Below, in pieces: positions 54,043 to 63,062 of a DNA stretch of 64,000 bases (position 1 is its first letter; every line of letters starts with the position of its first letter). Where the stretch lies: positions 372,001 to 436,000 of the forward strand of contig CAVTWD010000017.1 of assembly GCA_963738325.1 (NCBI GenBank), in the 5' to 3' direction. The DNA is from CAVTWD01 sp963738325 (GTDB taxonomy: Bacteria; Actinomycetota; Acidimicrobiia; Acidimicrobiales; Ilumatobacteraceae). The notes under the pieces are model-generated. The model was not told the DNA's origin, ran no database searches, and was given only the letters and a program-made list of their open reading frames with translations. Both the position numbers and the translations under genes were made by a program.

Positions 54043-54867
54043 TCACGCGGCGCGATGGCCGTTCGCGGGGTCAATGGGTTGGCCGGTGAGGGTGAGGAAG
54101 ACCTCGTCGAGCGTCGGTCGACGCAGGGCGATGTCTTCGACGGTCAGGTTCCGTTGATCGAGGGCGCGCACGGCGTCGATCAGCTGGCCGGTGCCGTCGT
54201 CGACGGCGAAGGAGACTCGCCGGGTGGCCGTGTCGACCTGGGGGAGGTGACCGAGACGTCACTGGCGAGCTGGTCGGCCTCGTCGAGGTACTGGGTGGTG
54301 AGCAGCACGTCGGTGCCGTCGCTGACCAGCTGCCGGATGGCGTCCCACAGCTGGATGCGGCTGCGGGGGTCGAGCCCGGTGGTCGGTTCGTCGAGCAGTA
54401 GCAGGCGGGGTGAGCCGACGAGGCTGGCGCCCAGGTCGAGGCGGCGGCGCATGCCACCGGAGTAGGTCCGCGAGGCGGTCGCCGTGGTCGGCGAGACCGA
54501 GGCGTTCGAGTTGGGTGGCGGCGGCGTTGCGGGCGCTTCGCCGGCTGAGCCCGAAAAGGCGGGCGACCATTTCGAGGTTCTCGCGACCGGTCATGGCTTC
54601 TTCGACGGCGGCGTACTGGCCAGCCAGCCCGATCAGACGCCGTACCGACTCTGCTTCGCGGATGGCGTCGTGGCCGGCCACCGTGAGGGTGCCGCCGTCC
54701 GGTCGGAGCAGGGTGGCGACGGCACGGACGAAAGTCGTCTTGCCGGCTCCGTTGGGGCCCAGGAGGGCCGTCACCCGGCCGGGCTGGGCGACCAGGTCGA
54801 GGCCGGCCAGGGCGTGGGTCTTGCCGTAGCGCTTGGTGAGGCCGATGGCTTCGATGGCACAAGTCAT
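54043..54867 (-). pseudogene. DrrA-like ABC ATPase with frameshifts and internal deletion
   Basis: Walker A LLGPNGAGKTTFVR in the first frame, LVGSPRLLLLDEPTTGLDP and LTTQYLDEADQLA in a second, and the C-terminal RRPTLDEVFLTLTGQPIDP in a third, ending at 54043. Between the H-loop and the C-terminal part about 25-30 residues are missing (near 54235). Shifts near 54465 and 54245. Dead third copy of the DrrAB-type exporter in this region. Confidence 0.82.
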
Positions 54868-54870
54868 GTC

Positions 54871-55544
54871 TCAGCTCCTGTCTTTGTTGTGGGCGGTGTC
54901 GCAGGCGACAGTCAGATGGTTGGCGCCGCCGGAGATCTCGATGTCGCACTGGTTCACTGCGTCCGAGAAGCCCGGGGTGTGCCAGACGAGGGCGCCGCCG
55001 ACGGCGCCGAGGCGCTGTTCGTCGAGGTGGACATGGCTTGCCCCTCGCCTGACGCGAATCCGGGCTTCCACGCCAGGAGGTCGGCGCAGGTCGAGCCGGG
55101 TGGCGCCACCCGTGATCCGGATAGGCACCGATCCGAGCGGGCGGGGCAGCTCGAACGCCGCTCGGCTGACGCCGCCCCGGATGTTGACGCGCTCGATGCG
55201 GAGGTTCCGCAGGTCGCCGGCAAGGTTGGCGATGCCGCGGTTCGCTTCGATCAGCCACGTCGTGCCGTCCGGCAGCCGGAGCTGGCCTGAAGATCGGCAC
55301 AGCGCGTGGGCGAGCCAGCCGAGGGGCGAGGGCGCCGGTAATCGATGGCGACCGTCTCGTCCGTGACGGTCAGCTTCGGCCGCGGCCCGGTGAACGTCGC
55401 GGCGGGCTGCTCGAGCGGGTCCGGTCCGCTGTCGATCGTGAGCCTCGCTGCTCCCGACGGGAACTGCAGGGTGCGCGCTCCCGACCGGGCTCGAGCCTCC
55501 GCCGCGCCGACATCGCTGTTGGCAGGCTGTTCGTTGTGATCCAT
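54871..55544 (-). pseudogene. conserved actinobacterial protein with repeated Gly-Gly-Ala strands, frameshifted
   Basis: ATG at 55544 after GAAGGAA. Reads LQFPSGAARLTIDSGPDPLE, then after a shift near 55335 LRLPDGTTWLIEANRGIANL, LRIERVNIRGGVSRAAFELP, VPIRITGGATRLDLRRPPGV and CDIEISGGANHLTV. The repeated GGAxxL/GGVSxA turns predict a short beta-helix, like DUF4097/LiaF-C-type adhesins. It is next to a DrrAB exporter, where I recall similar proteins in other actinobacteria. Function unknown. Confidence 0.7.
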
Positions 55545-55579
55545 CGTGATTCCTTCACTCGATCGCGGTGGCTGGTCGG

Positions 55580-55870
55580 TCATGGGATCGTCACCTCGGT
55601 CACGGGGACCGCTTCGGTCCGGTGGGCGACGTACGGCGGCAGCTGGCCCAGCGCCATCTCCGGGTCCGGGGCGTCGACCACGAACCAGAGGCGATGACCT
55701 CCGGTCGGGCACGAGCACAGCGCTCGCGTGTCCCGCAGCGGGCTGTCGAAGCCCTTCCAGGCCGCGAAGGCCACGGCGCACTCGCTCGGGTCGTGGCGGT
55801 GGTCGAGCAGGAACTGAGCCATGGACCGATGCTCGGCCCGCGGCACGCTCACCGGCATCGTGGAGATCAC
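55580..55870 (-). CDS. small conserved hypothetical protein, up to 96 aa
   Basis: Sequence AQFLLDHRHDPSECAVAFAA, WKGFDSPLRDTRALCSCPTG, GHRLWFVVDAPDPEMALGQL and PPYVAHRTEAVPVTEV. Resembles a family of small dimeric ferredoxin-like-fold proteins conserved in actinobacteria; no catalytic motif. The start is uncertain (GTG 55870, ATG 55856 or ATG 55820). Separated by 35 bp from the next gene on the same strand, so possibly in one operon with it. Confidence 0.65.
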   Translation of the reverse strand: MISTMPVSVPRAEHRSMAQFLLDHRHDPSECAVAFAAWKGFDSPLRDTRALCSCPTGGHRLWFVVDAPDPEMALGQLPPYVAHRTEAVPVTEVTIP

Positions 55871-55929
55871 CGAACCCGCCCCCTGATTTCTCGGAGCTGG
55901 CTGCTCGGCCGCACGACAGACCCGGGGAT

Positions 55930-57950
55930 ATGGTCGCCTTCATGCCGGCTGGCACCGCTGTCCTCATCGGGCGAGGCGACGAGCTGCGAGTCCTCGACGG
56001 AGCCCTCGCCGGGCTGCAGTCGGGGACTGGGGCGATTGTGCAAGTGGCGGGGGAGCAGGGAATCGGCAAGACCCGCCTGCTGGACGAGGTGTGCACCAGA
56101 GCGCAGCGGCTCCGCTACCTCGTGTTCAGCGGGCGAGCGTCAGAGTTCGAACAAGACCAGGCGTTCGGCGTCTTCGTACACGCCCTCGACGACTACCTGG
56201 CCTCGCGTGACCGACGTGACCTCGAACCTCTGGACGCCGATTCGCGTAACGAGCTCTCCGGAGTGTTCCCGGCGCTGAGACGATCGCCCGAGTCCCGGGT
56301 CCCGGGCCTGCCGAGCGAGCGCTATCGCGCTCATCGGGCGGTGAGGGCGCTGCTCGACACGTTGAGCGTGCCCCGGCCGGTCGTCATCTCCCTCGATGAT
56401 CTGCACTGGGCCGATCCGGCTTCCACCGAGCTCCTATCTGCTGCGCCATGCGCCGCGCGGACGAGTGCTCGTCCTCCTCGCCTTCCGCCCGGCTCAGCTC
56501 CCTCGCCGATTCGAGCCGACACTCGACGCCGCGACGGCTGAGACCGAGGTCGCGCGGCTCGACCTTGGACCCTTGACGAGCGATGAAGCCAGCCAGCTCC
56601 TGGGATCGCACATGACCAGGTCCGCCACCGACCATCTGTACCGGGAGAGCGGTGGGAATCCCTTCTACCTCGAACAGTTGGCACACGTCGTGGACGCGTC
56701 GCGGTTGGACCGACCCGAATCCGCGCCAAGCACTTCCACTGCGTTCGTCCCTCCGGCCGTCGCCGGCGTCGTGGCCCAGCAACTCGCGTCGCTGTCGCCT
56801 CGGGCCCGCGGCCTGATCGACGCAGCCGCGGTCGTCGGGGATCCCTTCGAGCCTGCGCTGGCGGCGGCGGCCGCCGAGATGAACGAGCACGACGAGCTCC
56901 CTGCCCTGGACGAGCTGCTCAGGGCCGGGCTCGTCCGGCCCACGGACGTCCCCCGACGTTTCAGCTTCTCGCATCCACTCGTGCGCCACGCCGTCCACGA
57001 GGCGGCCGGAGGCGGGTGGCGCATCGGCGCGCACGCCCGAGCGGGCGCGGCGCTGTTTTCGTATGGTGCATCGGCGTCTGCTCGCGCCCACCACGTCGAG
57101 CAGTCGGCGGACCGGGCGACGAGGACGCCATCACAACGCTGCTCGAAGCGGGTGCCGAGGCGGCGCACCGCGCTCCGACAGCAGCGGCCCGGTGTTACCA
57201 GGCGGCGCTGCGCCTCATGCCCCAATCGCCCGACGCTCGGCCGCGACGCCTCGAGGTGCTGACCGTCCTCGCCCGTCCCTCGAGGCGACGGGCCGACTCG
57301 AGGACAGCCGCGCCGTGTTGGTCAACACCCTCGATCTGGTGCCGCGTGACTCGGCCGCCTTGCGGGTGCGGCTCAACGCGCGCTGCGCGGGCGTCGAGCA
57401 GCTACTGGGGCTGCACGCCGACGCTCGCAATCGGCTCCAACGGGCGCTCTCGGAACTCTCCCATCCCGTCTCCGTCGAGGCGGCCACGCTGCAAATTGAG
57501 CTCGCCGTCGCCGCGCTCTACGCGGCTGACTTCGCCACCACTCGCGTCCACGCTCGACAGGCACTCGACGTGGCCGGCCAGCTGGAGGCACGCCCTCTGG
57601 AAACGGGTGCGGCGGCTCTGCTTGCTTGCGCCGAGTCACAGGAGCTGCCCGAGAATCCGTCACTGCCCGCCGTCGCACACGGGGCCGCCCTGCTCGACGA
57701 CCTAACTGATGAAGAGCTCGCCGTCCGCATCGATGCCGCTCACCACCTCGGGTGGGCGGAGGTCTGGACGGAGCGTCTCGACGACGGCATCCGCCACCTG
57801 TCACCGCGGCATCGCCGTCGCTCGGGCGAGCGGCCAGGACCATCTCGTCGTCAGGATGATGATCGGGCAAGGCGTCGTCCTCAGCCACAGGGGTCGCCTC
57901 GTCCTAGCCGCCGAGCTCGCGGTTCGCGTACGCCCGCGGCGGCTCGTCAT
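55930..57950 (+). pseudogene. large AAA-ATPase LuxR-type regulator, frameshifted and lacking its HTH
   Basis: N-terminal AAA part: LIGRGDELRVLDGALAGLQS, Walker A VAGEQGIGKTRLL, Walker B VVISLDDLHWADPAS. Later pieces in other frames: LYRESGGNPFYLEQLAHVVD, RRFSFSHPLVRHAVHEAAGG, TPR-like LLEAGAEAAHRAPTAAARCY and TRVHARQALDVAGQLEARPL, SGQDHLVVRMMIGQGVVLSH. Frame changes near 56430, 57110, 57275 and 57805. Such proteins normally end with a LuxR HTH at about residue 850; here the gene stops being recognisable near 57950 and no HTH follows. Confidence 0.82.
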
Positions 57951-58105
57951 GGCGCACGAGTCCTCGTACGATCCTTGCAGATGCCAGCACGGAGCAGCCC
58001 CGCGCAACTGCCCGACGGATGTCCTCGAGCGCCTCGTCGTGCGCGCGTCTGCTGCGGCCCGGCCGGGTGACCGTGTCCGTGGCGCACGCGGATGGACGAT
58101 AGGTC

Positions 58106-58839
58106 CTATGCAGCGAGGAACGTCGCGACCATCCCCGCGATCCAATCGGCGCGCTCGAGCATGCCGACGTGGGTCGTGCAGGCAGAATCGCAAGCTGCGA
58201 GGCCGGAAGTTGCGGGGCGAGGTCGCCGAACACGCCTCCGCCCAGGCGCCGGAACATTTCCACCGCGTGTTCGAGCCGGGTGCCATCGGAGTCGCCGACG
58301 AGGATCAGAGCCGGTGCGGCCAGTTCGTCGATCGGCCAGTCAAACGGGCTCAGGTCGAGTCTCTTGAGCTTCTCGACAAGAGCGGGGAACGCGGACGGAT
58401 CGGGTGCGGTTCGGTCGTACGTCGTCGCGCCACGGCGTCTCGTCGAACATCTCCGGGGTGAGGTTCCCGATGGCTTCCAGCACCTCCGGGTACAGACCCT
58501 GGCTGCTGTACGAAGCCGACGCGACGACGAGCTTGCGAACGAGGCCGGGGTGCCGCAGGCCGAGTTGCAGGGGGCCACGCCGCCCGCCCAGGCTGTAGCC
58601 GTACACGTCCGCCCGATCGACTCCCACATGGTCGAGCAGCGCGGCGGTGTCGTCCGCGAACTGCTCGTAGGAAACGGGCGGTCGATGTCGGCGGTGTGCC
58701 CGTAGCCCTGGAACTCGACGGCAATGACTCGATGCCGCTCGGCCAGGGCCGGAACGAGATCGCCCATCAGCCCCACGGTCATGTACGCGCCGGGTAACAC
58801 CATGAGCGCCTCCCCCGCGCCGTGAAGCTCGTAGTACAT
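58106..58839 (-). pseudogene. alpha/beta hydrolase with several frameshifts
   Basis: Begins MYYELHGAGEALMVLPGAYM and VIAVEFQGYGHTADIDRPF, then in another frame VDRADVYGYSLGG (nucleophile elbow), LVRKLVVASASYSSQGLYPE, back to LILVGDSDGTRLEHAVEMFR (acid) and finally THVGMLERADWIAGMVATFL (His) to a TAG at 58106. Shifts near 58670, 58575, 58445 and 58185. All catalytic parts survive. Similar to prolyl aminopeptidase-like hydrolases. Confidence 0.8.
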
Positions 58840-59109
58840 CTCGAGCCCGTTGACTTTCGCGTCGTCGGGATCTCGTCGACCGACAGCACGTCGGCCCGGC
58901 TCGCCGGTCCGCTCGAACCTAGCTAGCCGCGTGTCTTGCGAATCGTGGAAGCTGCGCTCGGCTGGACGCGAAGAACGACGCGGTACACGCCGTCGAGCTC
59001 ATCGCCGCGCCGGAGGATGCGGGACGGTCTGACACGACCGTTCCTCGTTGTAGTTGACACCGTCTTCCGCAGGGCGCGACTGGTCAACCGGGGGCGCACC
59101 CCGCGCTGA

Positions 59110-59553
59110 TCAGCCGGGGGCAACCTCGAGCTGCGGGTTCCACATGATCTCCCAGAGGTGCCCGTCGAGGTCGCGGAAGTACCCCGAGTAGATGCCCCAC
59201 GGGCGATCATGCGCTGGCTGCGTCAGCGTGGCACCGGCCTGCTCGGCCCGAGCAAGGAGCGCGTCGACGTCAGCACCGCTCGCGACCGCGTGGCCGACGC
59301 TGAACTCGCCGGCCGACGGCGGGCCGAGCGAGATGTGCGCGTCCTTCGCCAGCTCCTGGCGCGGATAGAGGGCGAGGATGAGCCCGCCGTCGAGCCGGAA
59401 CATCGCAACCGCACCGGCGGGTTGCGTGTCGTCACCTTCGAACTCCGTGCCGATGATGCCAGGCGACTCCAGCCCGAGACCGTCGCGGTAGAACGCGAGG
59501 GCCGCATCGAGATCACCAACGGCAAGCGTGATCACGTCGATGTGCGGTCGCAT
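59110..59553 (-). CDS. VOC-family (glyoxalase-like) protein, 147 aa
   Basis: Complete VOC protein: IDVITLAVGDLDAALAFYRD, VAMFRLDGGLILALYPRQEL, VGHAVASGADVDALLARAEQ and GYFRDLDGHLWEIMWNP with the metal-site Glu. Related to lactoylglutathione-lyase-like proteins of unknown substrate. ATG at 59553 has GGAGGAG seven bases upstream; GTG 59559 is too close to that site. Confidence 0.9.
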   Translation of the reverse strand: MRPHIDVITLAVGDLDAALAFYRDGLGLESPGIIGTEFEGDDTQPAGAVAMFRLDGGLILALYPRQELAKDAHISLGPPSAGEFSVGHAVASGADVDALLARAEQAGATLTQPAHDRPWGIYSGYFRDLDGHLWEIMWNPQLEVAPG

Positions 59554-59611
59554 GCTCACTCTCCTCCTCGTGGCCGTCAGGCCTGGTCGTGATCAGCGGC
59601 GTTCTGCTTGC

Positions 59612-59842
59612 CTACGTGCGCCGGTATGCGAGATACACGACGCCGTTGTCGTACACCTCGCCGGCTGCGAGCTCGAAGGACTGTGGCGCCGCCGTTTCGG
59701 GAAAAGGTGTGGGCCCGGGCCGCGGGTGAGCGGATAACACGAACAGGTGCAGTTCGTCGACCACACGGTCCGCAAGCATTGCCCGGACGAGTGTGCCGCT
59801 GCCGCTGGTGTAGAGGTCGCCGTCGCTAGGCACGATTGCCAA
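59612..59842 (-). pseudogene. RibD_C (dihydrofolate reductase-like) C-terminal fragment
   Basis: Reads GDLYTSGSGTLVRAMLADRV, VDELHLFVLSAHPRPG and SFELAAGEVYDNGVVYLAYR, the last half of a RibD-C-type reductase. The N-terminal half is missing and its beginning overlaps the 3' end of the MarR gene by 17 bp. A second internal frame fits part of the sequence around 59740 better, indicating compensating indels. Confidence 0.72.
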
Positions 59843-60275
59843 GACCCTGCTCGGGGTCCGGCTTGGCTTCGTCGGCGAGCACGGCCCGGGCCCGCTCGAT
59901 GACTTCGTTGAGGACCCGGGTGGCGGCCGCGACGTCGTCGTCGGGAAGATTCTCCCAGATCGGCGCGGCGTCGGTCGCGATCGTGGCCTGTACCGCCTTG
60001 ATCAGGTCGCGGCCGGCGGTGGTGAGCCGACCGTTCGCGAGCAGGCCACGGCTCGCCAGTTCAGCGACGAGGTTGGCCGCGTCGGCGAAGTGCGCACGGT
60101 CGGCGACGGCCGCGGCGAGGTCGTCCGCGTTGACGCTGCCATCGAACATGTCAGCGAGTCGCATGGTTACCCATTGGGGCTCGGTGAGATCGCTGCCCTC
60201 GAGGTATCGACGGAGCAGGGCGTTGAGGGTTTTCTCGGTCTCGCCGATGAGCTGGGGACCGAATGGTGTCGACAT
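59826..60275 (-). CDS. MarR-family transcriptional regulator, 149 aa
   Basis: Divergent MarR-type protein: LNALLRRYLEGSDLTEPQWV at the N-terminus, LVAELASRGLLANGRLTTAG around the wing, and VLNEVIERARAVLADEA at the end. ATG at 60275 with AGGAGG close upstream. It follows the MFS exporter gene by 32 bp on the same strand, so it may be in that operon. The last residues abut a RibD fragment but the protein seems complete. Confidence 0.85.
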   Translation of the reverse strand: MSTPFGPQLIGETEKTLNALLRRYLEGSDLTEPQWVTMRLADMFDGSVNADDLAAAVADRAHFADAANLVAELASRGLLANGRLTTAGRDLIKAVQATIATDAAPIWENLPDDDVAAATRVLNEVIERARAVLADEAKPDPEQGLGNRA

Positions 60276-60307
60276 GATTGCCTCCTCCTCAAATGAGGTG
60301 ACGGGGT

Positions 60308-61952
60308 TCAGCTCGCGGTGACGAGCGGGCGCGCCTCGTCCTCCGACACTTCGACGGTGGCGTGGGCGATCTCCGGTGTGTCGTCGTCGGCGTGGGCTTC
60401 GATCGGTTGTGCGGGTAGGAGGATCGCGGCCGCGAGCGTGCCGACCAGGGCTACACCGGCGGCGACGAGGCAGCCGACTGCGAAGCCGGAGAAGAAGGCG
60501 CTCGACGCCGCGTCCTTGAGCTGGGTGGCCATGGGGCCGAGCCCGGCGTCGGCGACGCGTTGGGCGGCGATGAACGCGCCGCCGACGGACTCACGCGCCG
60601 CGGCTGCGGCTTGGGCGGGCAGTCCGGCGGGGAGGGCGAGCCGTGCAGCTGTAGAGCGAGGCGAACACGCTGCCGATGACGGCGACGCCGAGGGTGCCGC
60701 CGAGCTCGCGGGTTGCGTCGTTGATGGCGGAGCCGATGCCGGCCTTCTCTTTCGGGATCACACCCATGATGGCCTCGGTCGCGGGGGCGCTGGTGAGGCC
60801 CATGCCGATACCGAGGATGATCATCTGGCCGACGATCTGGAGGTACGGCGTCGCGACCGAGTTGCCCGAGATCCACAGGAATGCGGTGCCCATGGCGGCC
60901 AGTCCGGAGGACACGACGAGCTTGTTGCCGAATCGCAGGGCGAGCTTGGTGCCGACGATGGACGCGCCGGCCACGGAGATGGCCACGGGAAGCAGACGCA
61001 CGCCGGTGCTGAAGGGGCTGTAGCCCTTGAGGAACTGGAAGTACTGCGTGACCATGAAGATGAAGCCGAACAGCGCGAAGAACGACACGGTGACCGAGCC
61101 GCTGGCGGCGCTGAAGCGCAGGTTGCGGAAGAGGTCGACGTCGATCATTGGTTGCGGGACGCGGCGTTCCCAACGCACGAACACGGTGAGCAGGACTACA
61201 GCGGCGGCGAAGCCGATGAGCGTGCGCCCGGTCGTCCAGCCAACGTCGGGCGCCTGGATGATGGTGTACACGAGCGTGCCGATCGTCGCGGTCGACATGA
61301 CCAGTCCGCGGACATCGACGCGGGGCGCGTTGGGATCCCGGGAGGTCGGCACGAACAGGATCGTCAACGTGGCGACGGCGGCGACGACGGGAACCATGGC
61401 GGCGAACACGCTGCCCCACCAGAAGTGTTCGAGCAGCCAGCCGCCGGCGATCGGACCGGCGGCGACACCGAGGCCGGTCATGGCGCCCCACAGACCGATC
61501 GCCTTGGCCCGCTCTGATCGCTGGGTGAAGACGTTGGTGAGGATCGAGAGCGTCGCGGGGAAGATGATGGCGGCGCCCAGGCCCATGATCGCGCGCACCG
61601 CGATGAGCTGCGTTGGCGACCCGACGTGGGAGCCGACGACGCTTCCCAGGCCGAAGATGGCCAGGCCGGTGAGCATCGCCCCTTTTCGTCCGAGTCGATC
61701 GGACAGGCTGCCGGCGGCCAGGACGAGGGCGGCGAACACGAGGCTGTAGGCGTCGACGATCCACTGCAACTCCCGAGTCGTGGCGTTCAACTCGCGCACG
61801 AGGGTCGGTAGGGCAACGTTCACGATCGTCGTGTCGAGGTTGATCGTGAACGCCGCGAAGCACAACGTGAGCAGGATGATCCCGCGCCGGCTCGGCGAGG
61901 AGGTGGCGTGGGCACTGGATGGCGCACGGAGCTCGGTCGGTACCTGGCGCAT
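60308..61952 (-). pseudogene. MFS drug exporter, DHA2/14-TM (EmrB/QacA-like), one frameshift
   Basis: Long intact part: NVALPTLVRELNATTRELQW, LSDRLGRKGAMLTGLAIFGL (motif A), GLWGAMTGLGVAAGPIAGG (motif C-like), GIGSAINDATRELGGTLGVA. Near 60648 the frame shifts by one; the last 110 residues (ESVGGAFIAAQRVADAGLGP, AFFSGFAVGCLVAAGVALVG) continue in the second frame to 60308. ATG at 61952 with GGAGGAC upstream. Divergent from an HxlR regulator. If the indel is an artefact this is a normal ~548-residue exporter. Confidence 0.88.
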
Positions 61953-61990
61953 CGCTTGTCCTCCACGGCTGTCGAACACGAACAGCCGTA

Positions 61991-62044
61991 GACTATTTAA
62001 AAGATACTATTTGTCAACCCCTATCTCTGTGGTACCATGTGGAT
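61991..62044. promoter_or_regulatory. direct repeats and leaderless promoter in the MFS/HxlR gap
   Basis: Direct repeat ACTATTT at 61992-61998 and 62007-62012/3 region (GACTATTTAAAAG then ATACTATTTG), 15 bp apart, an AT-rich island in GC-rich DNA and a plausible HxlR site. TTGTCA (62011-62016), 16 bp, TACCAT (62033-62038) and then six bases to GTG 62045 suggest a leaderless transcript for the regulator. Confidence 0.55.
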
Positions 62045-62758
62045 GTGAGCCGAGACACTGCTACCTATGGCCACTTCTGCATGCTCGCCCGGGCGCTCGA
62101 GCGGGTCGGCGATCGGTGGGCGCTGCTGGTCATCCGCGACCTGACGACCGGACCGCAGCGGTTCACCGACTTGATCGATCGTCTCGCCGGCATCACCCCC
62201 AAGACTCTGACGCAGCGGCTGCGCGACCTGGAGTCCGATGGCCTCGTCGTCGCCGATCGCGTCCCCGGTCGCCGAGAAGTCTGGTATCGCCTCACACCGG
62301 CGGGAGAAGCGCTTCGACCGGCGCTCGACGAGCTGTTGGCCTGGGGTCTCCAATACGCGATCCGCCCCCCGGCGCCCGGCGAGCCCACCCACCCCGAACA
62401 CCTCTTGACGGCATTGCGCGTGCAGCTCGATCGCCACGCCGCGAGGACCCCGCCGACACGCTGGCTGGTGCGCGTCACCAACGACAGCGCGTATGTGCTC
62501 GCCACCGACGGAGAGCGCTGGCATCTGGAGCCGGCGGGTGAGACCACGACCGCCGACGTGACCATCACCGGAACGCGTGCGGCGTTGGCCCGCTTCCTCA
62601 CGACTCCACCAGCGGACCGCGATCCCAGCCACTCTGAGCTCGAGATCACCGGAAGTCGCCCAGCCGTACGCTCCATGCTCAAAACGATTGAAGTCTTCCC
62701 GTTCGGGCCACAAGCCAAGACGCACCGTGCCGCGCAGACGCGAAAGACGCAGCAGTAG
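62045..62758 (+). CDS. HxlR-family regulator with C-terminal SCP2-like domain, 237 aa
   Basis: Residues 1-105 are an HxlR winged helix: CMLARALERVGDRWALLVIR with the conserved Cys, FTDLIDRLAGITPKTLTQRL, RRDVWYRLTPAGEAL-like GRREVWYRLTPAGEAL. Residues 130-230 (WLVRVTNDSAYVLATDGERW, VTITGTRAALARFLTTP) resemble a sterol-carrier-protein-2-type ligand domain, a combination common in actinobacteria. GTG 62045 or 62039. Probably represses the divergent MFS exporter. Confidence 0.9.
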   Translation: MSRDTATYGHFCMLARALERVGDRWALLVIRDLTTGPQRFTDLIDRLAGITPKTLTQRLRDLESDGLVVADRVPGRREVWYRLTPAGEALRPALDELLAWGLQYAIRPPAPGEPTHPEHLLTALRVQLDRHAARTPPTRWLVRVTNDSAYVLATDGERWHLEPAGETTTADVTITGTRAALARFLTTPPADRDPSHSELEITGSRPAVRSMLKTIEVFPFGPQAKTHRAAQTRKTQQ

Positions 62759-62826
62759 CGGACGCCGGCAGGAACGCTCCCGGAACTACTCCCCCAATCA
62801 CGCCCCCGGCTGGAAGGCGCGCGGCG

Positions 62827-62960
62827 ATGCCAGCGGCGGGGATCGACTACTCCTCGACCTTCCAGCAAGTGACCCGATCGTTCCCGACGCGGCGCCGTGG
62901 AGTACCTGGTCGGGCTGCGCTGGCCGACTGGGTTCGCGTTGTCGCTCCCTCTGAGCCAAG
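62827..62960 (+). pseudogene. IS1595-family transposase, N-terminal remnant
   Basis: ATG at 62827, then AGIDYSSTFQQVTRSFPT and, after a one-base shift near 62890, VEYLVGLRWPTGFA: the typical start of IS1595 transposases before the zinc ribbon. No cysteine ribbon or DDE domain follows. Confidence 0.55.
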
Positions 62961-62982
62961 CCGGCGCGTTCGCGCCGGCTTG
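62957..62982. terminator. strong GC-rich hairpin
   Basis: Ten-base perfect arms CAAGCCGGCG (62957-62966) and CGCCGGCTTG (62973-62982) with the loop CGTTCG. No T-tract follows. It lies right after the IS1595 remnant and between the convergent HxlR and MDR genes, so it may serve as a terminator. Confidence 0.5.
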
Positions 62983-63062
62983 TGGCCTGTGCTCATGGAG
63001 AGGACTCGCCTACCGGCCCGTGCTCTGACGCATGAGACGTCGCCGCTTCAGCGGGCGTTCGG

